A DNA stretch of 64,000 nt from Cytophagaceae bacterium (GCA_002710685.1 PALD01000064.1:1-64000); one strand, 5' to 3'. Positions 51,807 to 61,427 are shown, numbered from the stretch's first letter. The notes: generated by a model not told the origin, from the sequence alone. Program-made: numbers and translations.

Positions 51807-52742
51807 TCACTCTTCTTTCGTCATTCGTCCTTCGTCATGTCTTTCCCCTTTAAAAATCCTAAACAAATGCAATACAAAAGGAAAAACAGCATCCATAGAT
51901 TCCTTTGCTCCGTTTGTAGAACCGGGTAGGGCTAGCACCAAACTATTTTTATACGTTCCGGCGACGCTGCGCGAAAGCATGGCATACGGCATTCTTTCTT
52001 GACCATAACTGCGTATCGCTTCCTCAATCCCGGGAATGCGGCGTTCAAGAATGGGAGACAAAGCTTCCGGAGTGACATCGCGAGGAGAAAGTCCGGTGCC
52101 TCCTGTGAAAATTATCACGTCGGCTCCATTTTCTTGATTGGCTTTGGTCTTTGCCACGATTTCTTCTTGTTCATCAGGAATAATGGTGTACTCCAAAATC
52201 GAAACATTACATTGTTTTAGTTTTGCGATAATCGCCTTTCCTGCACGGTCTTGCTTTTCGCCTTGAGCGATAGAATCACTACACACAATCACAGCCGCCT
52301 TTAAATCCTTCCTGAATTTATCAGTATAATCGCTCTTGCCGCCTTTTTTGCTCACCAACTTCACCTGATGGATTTCCACCCCTTTATCAATGGGTTTTAG
52401 CATGTCATACATGTTGAGCGCAACGATGCTAGCGCCGTGCATAGCCTCGACCTCCACGCCGGTTTTATAAATAGTTTTTACCGTGACAAGAATCGTGATT
52501 TCCTGCCCCTTGATTTCATATTCCACACCTGTAAATTCAATGGGCATTGGGTGGCAATCGGGGAGGAGTTCAGGGGTTTTTTTAACGCCCAGCAATCCGG
52601 CAGCTTTACTCATCGCAAACACGTCACCCTTAGGCACCGTACCGTTTTTAATCGCTTCAATCGTTTCGGGTTTGCTCACTTTTACGATGGCTTGTGCCGT
52701 CGCGATGCGCAGTGTGTTTATCTTGTGGGTGATGTCTACCAT
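51807..52742 (-). CDS. moaCB: Bifunctional MoaC-MogA/MoaB Moco biosynthesis fusion
   Basis: The 311-residue fusion has an N-terminal MoaC domain (about 1-145, MVDITHKINTLRIATA, LLPDCHPMPIEF, VEAMHGASIVALNMYDM) that makes cPMP with MoaA. A C-terminal MogA/MoaB domain (from ~148, AAVIVCSDSIAQGEKQDRAG, FTGGTGLSPRDVTPEAL, LPGSTNGAKESMDAVFP) adenylylates molybdopterin. The last residues (ERHDEGRMTKEE) are encoded by a low-complexity CGTCATTCGTC-type tract at 51799-51840 and look like a repeat-derived tail. It heads toward the TauE gene from the opposite strand. Confidence 0.94.
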   Translation of the reverse strand: MVDITHKINTLRIATAQAIVKVSKPETIEAIKNGTVPKGDVFAMSKAAGLLGVKKTPELLPDCHPMPIEFTGVEYEIKGQEITILVTVKTIYKTGVEVEAMHGASIVALNMYDMLKPIDKGVEIHQVKLVSKKGGKSDYTDKFRKDLKAAVIVCSDSIAQGEKQDRAGKAIIAKLKQCNVSILEYTIIPDEQEEIVAKTKANQENGADVIIFTGGTGLSPRDVTPEALSPILERRIPGIEEAIRSYGQERMPYAMLSRSVAGTYKNSLVLALPGSTNGAKESMDAVFPFVLHLFRIFKGERHDEGRMTKEE

Positions 52743-52748
52743 TTTATT

Positions 52749-53033
52749 TTAATGTGTTACAGGATTAACCTGAATTTGGCCGCCTATAGCCTTAAGAACT
52801 TTCATTATTGTAGCAAACTGTGGTTTTGCACCGTCGGATAAAGCTTTGTACAAACTTGGTCTGCTAAGGCCTGTTTCTTCAGAAATTTTGGTCATGCCAA
52901 TGGCTTTTGCAACATGACCTATCGCGTTGATAATATCTTTGCTGTCGCCGTCTTCAAGAACTGTATTTAGATATTCAGCGATCATTTCTTTGCTGTCGAG
53001 GTAATCTGCTATGTCAAATTTTGAAGTGCTCAT
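52749..53033 (-). CDS. HigA-type antitoxin-like helix-turn-helix protein, apparently without its toxin
   Basis: The 94-residue protein resembles the addiction-module antidote family, with an N-terminal segment (FDIADYLDSKEMIAEYLN) and a Cro/C1-type helix-turn-helix (MTKISEETGLSRPSLYKALSDGAKPQFATIMKVLKAIG). Such genes normally follow a short RelE/HigB-like toxin gene; here the neighbours are mobA and moaCB, with gaps of 11 and 6 bases and no room for a toxin. It may therefore have been recruited as a local regulator, or be a relic. Confidence 0.8.
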   Translation of the reverse strand: MSTSKFDIADYLDSKEMIAEYLNTVLEDGDSKDIINAIGHVAKAIGMTKISEETGLSRPSLYKALSDGAKPQFATIMKVLKAIGGQIQVNPVTH

Positions 53034-53044
53034 TTTTTAATCCA

Positions 53045-53614
53045 TTACCCTTGAATACGTTCAAAATCTGCGGGCGTGTTCACGTTTGTTACAAATATAG
53101 CATCTTCGGGAGGGAGCGAAATGGTTTTTACATTCAAATCTGCCAGCGCCAATTGCAGCTTGTATTCGCTTTTTTGTAAGCACTTTTCAAAATGAGGAAG
53201 GCAAGACTTGTTGTACATCGCAATAAGTGGCACAGCTCTATTTTCGCCAGAAAGTTGAACCACATCAAATTTGTCTGCATGCTGTAAAAGCAATTGCAAA
53301 ATGCTGGTTTTAATCAACGGGACATCACAACTTAGAATAAGGTTGAGGTCGGTTTTGCTTTGGCGTAAGCCAGAATAAATTCCTGCTAACGGTCCTGCGT
53401 TTTCAAATTTATCTGGGATTTGGGTCAAGCCCAAAATTTGATGCGCAGGATTGCTGCTCACCAGAAGGATTTCGCTGACAAGCGGCTTCAAAGCATCTGC
53501 AATATGCGCTGTGAACATTTTGCCGTTGAATTGCATCAGTGCCTTGTCTTCCTGCATGCGCAAACTTTTGCCACCCGCGAGAATGATTCCCGTGATTTTT
53601 TCAGGCTTAAGCAC
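53045..53614 (-). CDS. mobA: Molybdenum cofactor guanylyltransferase
   Basis: The 189-residue nucleotidyltransferase attaches GMP to Moco for DMSO-reductase-family enzymes. The loop GIILAGGKSLRMQEDKALM and the metal-site NLILSCDVPL are intact. It overlaps the 3' end of the fdhF-like gene by eight bases, and that gene encodes just such an enzyme, so cofactor maturation and apoenzyme are translated together. The palindromic words TTTGGCGTAAGCCAGA and TTTGGGTCAAGCCCAAA occur inside. Confidence 0.92.
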   Translation of the reverse strand: MLKPEKITGIILAGGKSLRMQEDKALMQFNGKMFTAHIADALKPLVSEILLVSSNPAHQILGLTQIPDKFENAGPLAGIYSGLRQSKTDLNLILSCDVPLIKTSILQLLLQHADKFDVVQLSGENRAVPLIAMYNKSCLPHFEKCLQKSEYKLQLALADLNVKTISLPPEDAIFVTNVNTPADFERIQG

Positions 53615-55913
53615 GTGCTTTTTGAATGGTGATCTTTGTGCTTTTGCTCATAGGTTGATGACTTTTTGGGTCAATATGATTGTATGGAATAAGCGAATTT
53701 GTCTCAGGAAAATACGCGCCGATATTCCCTTGTGGCAATGCATAAGGAATCACGAGAAACTGCTTAGCGGTGCGAACCTTGCCATCATAATTGCTGAATA
53801 AATCCACGGTGTCCAGCTTTACCAAATCGTGCTCATGCATATCTTTTTCATTCATAAAAACCACGCGGCGCTCGTTGTATACACCGCGATAACGGTCATC
53901 AAGGCCATAAATCGTGGTGTTGAACTGGTCATGCGACCGAAAGGTGAACAACAGGAATTCGTCTGGTTTAAGATTATGTTCCGCTGGCTTGGTGACCGTG
54001 AACTGCGCCTTGCCGTGCGGCAACATGCTAAAGTCAAGTTCACGCGCGCTATTGGGTAGATAATACCCAAAACCCTTAGAGCGCTCGCTCGTTTTCTCAA
54101 ATCCCTTGACCGTTTTGTCAATACATTCCCGGATGAGGTCATAATCATGCCCCAGGGTTTTCCAGGGCATGGCATGGGTACCGTTAAAATACGCGTCGGC
54201 CATCAAGGCGATAATCTCGGGTTCACTCTTGATCTTGCCAGATGCAGGTTTTAGCAGTCCATGGCTCTGACGCACTTTTCCCGTGCTGCTCTCCATGGTG
54301 AGGTATTGCAATTTACCATTTTGATCGTCTTTTTCAGAGCGTCCAAATGTGGGCAGGATCAATGCTGTTTTGCCAGTTATAAGGTGTCCACGATTTAGTT
54401 TTGTGCTTATCTGGACGGTGAGATCACAATTCTCTATGGCTTCTGCGGTATATTCTGTATCGGCTGCCGCCATCACAAAATTTCCTCCTAGGCACATAAA
54501 AACCTTGGTTTTTCCCTGATGCATTGCGGGGATGGCCTCCATCACATCATAACCGGGTTTTGTAGGTGGGTCAAAGCCCAAATGCTCTTTGATGCGGGCA
54601 TTAAAATCTTCTTTTACAAAATGCATGATGCCCACCGTGCGATCACCCTGCACGTTGCTGTGACCGCGCACGGGGAAAGTTCCCGTAAACGGTTTGCCGA
54701 TGGCTCCTTTAAGCAAAATAAGATTTACATATTCCTGAATGGTCTCCACGCCATTTTTATGCTGTGTGAGGCCCATGGCCCAGCAAATGACGATCTTAGA
54801 TTTTTTTGAAAGTAGGGCGACTACTTTATTGATGTCAGACTCAGAAACTCCGGTTCTGCTCAATAAATCTTCATCAGTGTAATTTTCCAGATCAGCAAGA
54901 AATTCTTTGTAGCCGTGGGTGTATTTTGTGATAAACTCATGGTCAAAGACGTCGCCTGAGCCCTCATCCAGCAAGGCCAGTTTTTTTAAAATGAGTTTCA
55001 TCAAGGCGATGTCTTCATTCACCTTTACGGGCAAGTGGATGTCAGCGATGTTTGTGCCGCTGCCCAGCATGTCGCCCACCTTTTGCGGATTTTTAAAATT
55101 GATGAGCCCCGTCTCTGCAAGCGGATTGATACTTATGATCTTGCCGCCATTTTTCTTGCATTTCTCAAGCGCCGTGAGCATGCGTGGATGATTTGTCCCC
55201 GGGTTTTGCCCGGCGACAATCACGACCTCGGCTTCATACAGGTCTTCCATCTTTGCAGAGCCCTTGCCTATCCCCACGGTTTCAGAAAGTGCCGTTCCGC
55301 TCGACTCGTGGCACATGTTTGAACAGTCGGGCATGTTGTTTGTGCCCACCGCGCGGGCAAACATGCCGTATAAAAAAGCGGCCTCGTTGCTAGACCTTCC
55401 CGAAGTGTAGAACGTGGCTTCGTCTGGGCTGGACATTGCTTTTAGTTTTTTCGCTATAAGCGAAAATGCCTCATCCCATGCTATTTTTTCATAGTGCAAT
55501 TTTCCCTCTCGCAATACCAAAGGCTCTGTGATTCTCCCGAATTTGTTCAGTTCAAAATCAGAAAGCTGCGACAATTCCTCAACGGTATGCTTGCCAAAAA
55601 ATGCACTATCGATATATTTTGTCGTTGCCTCATCTGCCAGTGCTTTTGCTCCATTTTCACAGTATTCAGCGATTTTTGAAGGATTTTCTGGAACTGGCCA
55701 TGCGCAACTGGGGCAGCGAAAACCATCTTCCTGATTCATGTTGAAAAGTGCTTTTGTGGACCGGAAAACGCCCATTTCCTTAAACGTGTGCTGCAACGTT
55801 TGATTGATTGCCCTGAACCCCGCGGCGGTGCGCACGGGCTTGTCGATGCGCATGTCTGGATTAAATTCAATTTTACCGGTGCGGGAGATGTTACGTTTAA
55901 AAGTAGTGCTCAT
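53607..55913 (-). CDS. FdhF/YdeP-family molybdopterin oxidoreductase
   Basis: The 768-residue DMSO-reductase-superfamily protein resembles formate dehydrogenase alpha and YdeP. Cys residues in DGFRCPSCAWP (67, 70) and Cys85 may hold an Fe-S cluster. NMCHESSG (Cys201) lies where the Mo-ligating Cys/Sec of formate dehydrogenases is expected. AGQNPGTNHPRML and FPVRGHSNVQGDRTVGI fit cofactor-binding loops. There is no Tat signal, so it should be cytoplasmic. YdeP-type enzymes are linked to acid resistance in E. coli; the substrate here is unknown and no fdhD is visible. Its first 25 codons and upstream region are duplicated at 58528. Confidence 0.9.
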   Translation of the reverse strand: MSTTFKRNISRTGKIEFNPDMRIDKPVRTAAGFRAINQTLQHTFKEMGVFRSTKALFNMNQEDGFRCPSCAWPVPENPSKIAEYCENGAKALADEATTKYIDSAFFGKHTVEELSQLSDFELNKFGRITEPLVLREGKLHYEKIAWDEAFSLIAKKLKAMSSPDEATFYTSGRSSNEAAFLYGMFARAVGTNNMPDCSNMCHESSGTALSETVGIGKGSAKMEDLYEAEVVIVAGQNPGTNHPRMLTALEKCKKNGGKIISINPLAETGLINFKNPQKVGDMLGSGTNIADIHLPVKVNEDIALMKLILKKLALLDEGSGDVFDHEFITKYTHGYKEFLADLENYTDEDLLSRTGVSESDINKVVALLSKKSKIVICWAMGLTQHKNGVETIQEYVNLILLKGAIGKPFTGTFPVRGHSNVQGDRTVGIMHFVKEDFNARIKEHLGFDPPTKPGYDVMEAIPAMHQGKTKVFMCLGGNFVMAAADTEYTAEAIENCDLTVQISTKLNRGHLITGKTALILPTFGRSEKDDQNGKLQYLTMESSTGKVRQSHGLLKPASGKIKSEPEIIALMADAYFNGTHAMPWKTLGHDYDLIRECIDKTVKGFEKTSERSKGFGYYLPNSARELDFSMLPHGKAQFTVTKPAEHNLKPDEFLLFTFRSHDQFNTTIYGLDDRYRGVYNERRVVFMNEKDMHEHDLVKLDTVDLFSNYDGKVRTAKQFLVIPYALPQGNIGAYFPETNSLIPYNHIDPKSHQPMSKSTKITIQKARA

Positions 55914-56000
55914 AATCTAACAAGGTTCAATGATGTTAAATTACGGTTTTGATGCCTTACGGCGAAAATGCTGCCGCTAAAAGGCTGTTAAACTTGGGGG
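55841..56000. repeat. Direct repeat, copy 1 (fdhF-like 5' end and upstream region)
   Basis: This 160-bp stretch covers the first ~25 codons of the fdhF-like gene and ~87 bases upstream. It is about 93% identical (11 mismatches and one single-base gap by my alignment) to 58528-58688, in the same orientation. Between the copies lie the AraC and aldo/keto reductase genes. Confidence 0.9.
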
Positions 56001-56026
56001 CTGGGCGGGCAGTAAAATGAATGTTT

Positions 56027-56046
56027 TTTTGGCTTTAAGCCTAAAA
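56027..56046. repeat. Imperfect short palindrome
   Basis: TTTTGGCTTTAAGCCTAAAA is a one-mismatch member of the GGC-arm palindrome family, just outside direct repeat copy 1. Confidence 0.5.
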
Positions 56047-56221
56047 AATTAAAAATAACCGAGGAAAACATCCCGGGCTTATATGGTCATCTGGAAAGAA
56101 ATTCCGGTTATGCATAGTGCGGGATTTGATAGCGTAGCTTTTAACTTTTGGTAGGCGTTTAAACCTGCATTATGTCTTGTCAATATTGTGTTCAGGGCTT
56201 TGGTTTCCGTTTTTTAAGTTT

Positions 56222-57160
56222 TTAGTTAAAGGATTGTCTGAACTTCAAAGGAGAAAGATTTGTCTTTGTCTTGAAAAGTTTGCTGAACGATTGTGAGTGT
56301 TCAAAACCTAATTGGTAAGCAATTTCGCCCACTGTCAAATTAGTTGTGGATAATTTTTCTTTGGCTTTTTCTATGATTGTGTACTGGATGTATTGTTGTG
56401 TGTTCAACCCTGTCAATGAACTCAGCATATCGCTTAGATAGCGTTGCGATAAATTTAATTCTGTGCTGATATATTTTACGGAAGGCAAACCCTTTTTCAG
56501 GCTTTTTTCTTCTTCAAAATAATTTTTTAAAAGTTTGTCCAAAGCGGTGATAATGTCATGATTGACAGCTTTTCTTGTAATAAATTGTCTATTGTAAAAC
56601 CGGTTGCTGTAATTTAATAACAATTCTATTTGCGACACCAGGACATCTTGACTGAAACTATCAATATTGTTATCTAGTTCATTAGCTATTGAAAAAAACA
56701 AGCTGGATATGATTACTTTTTCCTTTGCCGATAAAAACAAGGCTTCCGAAACGTTGTAAGAGAAAAAGCCATATTGATTTATAGTTTTACCCAATTGATA
56801 GTTCCGTATAAAGTCCGGATGAAAATACAAAGCAAAACCTTCATAGTCTTCTGAGCCTTCCGGCGAAAAAACGATTTGTTTAGGCTTCAGAAATGCCAAT
56901 CCGCCTTCTTCAAAATCATAATATCCTTGCCCATATTTTATTTGCCCGTTGAATGTAGGCTTAAAGGAAATTTTGTAGAAATCAAGACTTGTTTTTTGCC
57001 CTTTTGGAAATACTTCAGTAGAAATATTATTGAAGTCAATCATTGTAATTAAAGGGTGGAATGGTGCAGGAAGTTCCAGTTCCCGCACAAGTTGCGATAT
57101 GCTTTTAATGTGATATATGTTTGATTGTTGTTGCATTTTTTCGCTTATGAATTTAATCAA
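56222..57160 (-). CDS. AraC-family transcriptional regulator
   Basis: The 312-residue protein has an N-terminal sensing domain of the cupin-like type (~1-190, GQIKYGQGYYDFEEGGLAFL, FSPEGSEDYEGFALYFHPDF). A C-terminal double helix-turn-helix follows (YISTELNLSQRYLSDMLSSLTG and VGEIAYQLGFEHSQSFSKLFK). It lies 51 bases downstream of the aldo/keto reductase gene on the same strand and probably regulates it. The start may be Met9 (57136). It falls inside the direct-repeat-bounded segment. The 221-base stretch before it (56001-56221) holds only an imperfect short palindrome near 56027. Confidence 0.92.
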   Translation of the reverse strand: MIKFISEKMQQQSNIYHIKSISQLVRELELPAPFHPLITMIDFNNISTEVFPKGQKTSLDFYKISFKPTFNGQIKYGQGYYDFEEGGLAFLKPKQIVFSPEGSEDYEGFALYFHPDFIRNYQLGKTINQYGFFSYNVSEALFLSAKEKVIISSLFFSIANELDNNIDSFSQDVLVSQIELLLNYSNRFYNRQFITRKAVNHDIITALDKLLKNYFEEEKSLKKGLPSVKYISTELNLSQRYLSDMLSSLTGLNTQQYIQYTIIEKAKEKLSTTNLTVGEIAYQLGFEHSQSFSKLFKTKTNLSPLKFRQSFN

Positions 57161-57211
57161 TTTTTATCGCAATTGCTCTACCATTCCACTAGTTGCACCT
57201 GTAACTTACTG

Positions 57212-58228
<1,017 letters not shown>

Positions 58229-58328
58229 TTACAATGCAAAGGTGGGGTGGCATTTTCAATGAAATGTATCTGGATTGGTGTTTGTTGTAGTCAAGTTGAA
58301 TAGGGGGGTGGGTCAGTTGGTCTTTTTC

Positions 58329-58454
58329 ACAACGGCAAAGTATATGAGTGTAGCGGGTTTAATGCATCTATTTAAGCAAATAAAACCCGAATAGGAAATC
58401 CACGAGGATTTTCAGTTGAAGGCGAGAACTAGCAATTACTTATAGCCGTTGTTG
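58329..58454. repeat. Multi-hairpin element with terminal inverted repeats
   Basis: Ends are ACAACGGC (58329-58336) and GCCGTTGT (58445-58452), perfect inverted repeats. Inside are a CGGGTTT/AAACCCG stem (58353-58359 with 58382-58388) and an AAATCC/GGATTT stem near 58396-58411. No ORF is present. The layout recalls an attC site, a MITE or a structured RNA. I recall similar sequence ending in CTATAAGTAATTGC in other flavobacteria but cannot verify it. Confidence 0.65.
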
Positions 58455-58474
58455 CCAGTAATGATTTAATTATA

Positions 58475-58600
58475 TTATTTCTTCTTTGATTTTTTCATCT
58501 GTATATTCTTTGAGAACTTCATCAGTTTATCAATGCGCATGTCTGGATTAAATTCAATTTTACCGGTGCGCGAAACGTTGCGTTTAAAAGGAGTGCTCAT
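58475..58600 (-). pseudogene. Truncated 5' fragment of an fdhF-like gene
   Basis: The ATG at 58600 opens a frame whose first 25 codons match the N-terminus of the 53607-55913 gene (MSTPFKRNVSRTGKIEFNPD against MSTTFKRNISRTGKIEFNPD). Homology ends at Lys25, and the frame runs into unrelated Lys-rich sequence with a TAA after 41 codons. Differences in the matching part are mostly synonymous or conservative, suggesting it came from a related functional allele. Confidence 0.85.
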
Positions 58601-58688
58601 CATCTTACAAAAGTTCAATGATGTTAAATTACGGTTTTGATGCCTTACGGCGAAAACGCTGCCGCTAAAAGGCTGTTAAACTTGGGGG
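58528..58688. repeat. Direct repeat, copy 2
   Basis: This is the partner of 55841-56000. It marks the far border of the segment holding the AraC regulator, the aldo/keto reductase and the multi-hairpin element. The rest of the 58211-58817 gap (58689-58817) shows nothing identifiable. Confidence 0.9.
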
Positions 58689-58817
58689 AGAGCTGGTTTT
58701 TAATTATACAGTTTGTAAGAAGAACTGTTGATGGAGTCTAGTTAGGGAAAATGTGAAAAGGCAGCCTTGGTGGATGTTTTAACTCAGTTCTTTGTTACCT
58801 GCTGGCTTTTTACTTAT

Positions 58818-61100
58818 TTAATTGGTTACTAGGATTTCCTCCTCCATCATCATTTCATAATGTTCTTTTCCTATCGATTCAAAGATATCTTTAAAAATAT
58901 CGAAAAGTAATTGGGGTTGTACTTTACTTATTTTTTGATAATAAACACCGTCCAATGTAGAAACTTTATGGCTCTCGTCATTGATTGAGGATATAAATGC
59001 GCATTTAATATAATATTCAGGGCTATTTTGATCCTCACTTAATATAGCACTCCAAGAATCATTGCCTAAACCTATGAAATTGGTATAACTTTCTATAATC
59101 CTTCGCATTGTATTCGCAATTGATATATTAAAAGATGAATTTGTGGGTAAAATACCTTTTAAATCTTTGATATTAGCCCATAGTAAAGAGTAATCATCTA
59201 AAACGGTTTTATTATACTGTCCAGTAATTTCAGTTTTGTTGTTTACTTTAGACACTTGATAATGCCAAAAGTCTGTGCATATTGGTCTTTTGTTAAACGA
59301 GACTTCTTTATAAAAGTATATGTTATGAGTTAAAATGAAAACCTGTTTTATATTTTCATTTTTTAATGCTTTACGATTAGGTTTATTATCGTTCCCTTTC
59401 TGCAGAATTAGTTGATGGATCAATGTTGAAATCACAAATAAAGCTTGACTGTCTAAACTAGAAACTGGATCATCGATGACTATTATTTTCTTTTTGGAAC
59501 TATTATTTTCTATATCATCAGTTCCAATGCATAGTTGATAAAAATAAAGGAATGAGATAAAACTTTTTTCTCCTTCACTTAAGCTTTTAAAAATCCCATC
59601 AGTATTATTGCTTCCAGGTCTTTTCAAATAATAATGAGAAATATTATTTATTTTATCTTTTTCAGCAATTTCAAAACTTGTAAATCCGGCGTTTCTAAGA
59701 ATTACATTTATATTATTTACTGCATCAGCAGTATTAACTGTTTGCCCTCTTAAACTCTCTACAGATAGTTTTAAATTTGAAATCTCTTCATCATATTTAT
59801 CTTTAAGATCATTAGCTAGACTATTTAATTTTGAGTATTTGATCTTTCGATTATCAAAAGCTTGAATTCTCGCTTTGCTCTTATTAGCCATAAAAACCCA
59901 TATATCCGATATTAGACCTTTTTTATTTTGATCCAGTTCAGAGAAGTTTTTATTGTTTTCTTCAATGAGTTTAATAATATTAGATAATTCCGTTTTGAAG
60001 GATATTATTGAAGAAATATTCTTTTTCTCATTTGAGTTATCAATTTTGTTCTCTATTACACCTTTATTCTCTGCAAAAAAGTCTCGGATTTTTATATAGA
60101 GGCTTGAAACTTTATTATCTGGATTGAATGAATTTTGAATTTTTAAAATATTTTGTAACAAAGAGTAAGAGGCTTCATTATATCTATTTAGAAGATCCTC
60201 AATTAGATTAATTTTTTCTTTATATGTTCTATCAAAGTATTCATTAAATTGATTTCTTAATTCATCATCAATAGTTTCTTCTTGACAAAATGGACAAACT
60301 GTATCTGTTTTTTCAATGTATTCGATACCTTTTTCAACCCAATTTCTATTATTGAGCATTTCAATTAATGGAGCGATATTAACATCCTCATTTCCAACGA
60401 TGATTTCTCTTAAAAGAGGTTCAAGTTGATTTTCAATCCTTCTTAAATTCCCGTAAATCTTGGGATCTATGGTTGAGGAAATTTCAGAAATTTCATTTTC
60501 GTAAAGAGAATTATATCTATTAGTTAAATTTTGGATTGTTAGCTGTTTTGTTGGGTTTTTTAAAATCTCTTTTAACTTATCTAGATGATTTGGTTTACTC
60601 TTTTTATGAGCTAAAGACAATTTTGAAAAGGATAGAAAACTATTTCTTTTCGACCAACAGTAATTTAAAAGTTCATTTTTCTTTTTATTTTGATCTTCCA
60701 GAAGTTTAGAAAGCAGTTTCTCTTTTCTTGTTTTTTCTTTTTCTAAATTTTCTATTTTGATTTCCGTTTCCTCAATTTTTGTGTCTATTGTTTCATTGGC
60801 TTCATTTAAGGAGAAAACACCTTTTAAGAATCGATCTTTATTGAAATTTTCTTGAATAAAATTTTCATCAAATACCAAAATATGATGGTTTTGTTCGTCA
60901 TATCCATTTTGAACACAATCATCAAACTCATTTGTTTTTTCGGAGCCATCAAGACTTACATTATGAAGATATCGAGCTATTGTTGACTTTCCAGATCCGT
61001 TATGACCAAAGAAAAAATTTACTTTCTTTAAATCATTTAATTCACAACCGATATTTGGATCATACGATGCGACGTTTTTAATTAAAAGTGATTCAATCAT
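58818..61100 (-). CDS. RloC/PrrC-like AAA_13 ATPase, candidate anticodon nuclease
   Basis: The 760-residue protein is ABC/SMC-like. It has Walker A FGHNGSGKST (31-40), long coiled-coil stretches (~100-145 and ~340-450), a central CPFC (269-272) like the Rad50/RloC zinc hook, signature LSEGEKS (507-513), Walker B IIVIDDPVSSLD (539-550) and the H-loop ILTHN (589-593). The C-terminal domain holds RRIIE (666-670) and NDESH (707-711), resembling the Arg-Glu...His triad of PrrC/RloC anticodon nucleases, which cut tRNA during phage infection. It is visibly more AT-rich than its neighbours and lies 380 bases from tRNA-Phe. No hsd genes adjoin it. ATPase call is firm; nuclease role is inferred. Confidence 0.82.
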   Translation of the reverse strand: MIESLLIKNVASYDPNIGCELNDLKKVNFFFGHNGSGKSTIARYLHNVSLDGSEKTNEFDDCVQNGYDEQNHHILVFDENFIQENFNKDRFLKGVFSLNEANETIDTKIEETEIKIENLEKEKTRKEKLLSKLLEDQNKKKNELLNYCWSKRNSFLSFSKLSLAHKKSKPNHLDKLKEILKNPTKQLTIQNLTNRYNSLYENEISEISSTIDPKIYGNLRRIENQLEPLLREIIVGNEDVNIAPLIEMLNNRNWVEKGIEYIEKTDTVCPFCQEETIDDELRNQFNEYFDRTYKEKINLIEDLLNRYNEASYSLLQNILKIQNSFNPDNKVSSLYIKIRDFFAENKGVIENKIDNSNEKKNISSIISFKTELSNIIKLIEENNKNFSELDQNKKGLISDIWVFMANKSKARIQAFDNRKIKYSKLNSLANDLKDKYDEEISNLKLSVESLRGQTVNTADAVNNINVILRNAGFTSFEIAEKDKINNISHYYLKRPGSNNTDGIFKSLSEGEKSFISFLYFYQLCIGTDDIENNSSKKKIIVIDDPVSSLDSQALFVISTLIHQLILQKGNDNKPNRKALKNENIKQVFILTHNIYFYKEVSFNKRPICTDFWHYQVSKVNNKTEITGQYNKTVLDDYSLLWANIKDLKGILPTNSSFNISIANTMRRIIESYTNFIGLGNDSWSAILSEDQNSPEYYIKCAFISSINDESHKVSTLDGVYYQKISKVQPQLLFDIFKDIFESIGKEHYEMMMEEEILVTN

Positions 61101-61427
61101 AAATTATTGTAGAAATTTTCATAAAAAATTGCAGTTAACAACCTAATAACCAGACTGTTATGGTTATTTCTATTTTGTTATTACTAATAACAGGGTTTAA
61201 AAATAGGGGATACTTATATTAGCTATTTACGGGATTCCGCAAACTATTAGGTTTAGTATGCTACACTTCGTCTAAAATAGCAAAAACATGTTAATGCATT
61301 AACATTCAGAATATATTGAAAATGTAAATCAGGTAGAAACACCTGTTGAATCGTAGAAGTTTATCAATACTTTTTTCTTATTATTCAAGTTGAGCATGTT
61401 ATATTCCACACCACATCAAGCACCTAG
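61101..61427. other. AT-rich non-coding gap with two strong palindromes
   Basis: No ORF of note is seen. GTTATTA-C-TAATAAC (61177-61191) and GTTAATGCATTAAC (61290-61303) are perfect inverted repeats upstream of the RloC-like gene and may be operators. I could not pick out a confident promoter. Confidence 0.5.

Noticed and set aside
52743-53044. Full toxin-antitoxin module
   Set aside because: No toxin-sized ORF fits on either side of the HigA-like gene; the neighbours are intact Moco genes.
58405-58420. 11-base match (GGATTTTCAGT) between the cassette and the tRNA-Phe anticodon arm, considered as an att site
   Set aside because: Too short, inside the multi-hairpin element, and integrases normally recreate the tRNA 3' end, of which no copy was found.
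58329-58454. Firm call as an integron attC site
   Set aside because: Terminal repeats do not meet the GTTRRRY consensus and no integron integrase is present, so it is left as an unassigned structured element.
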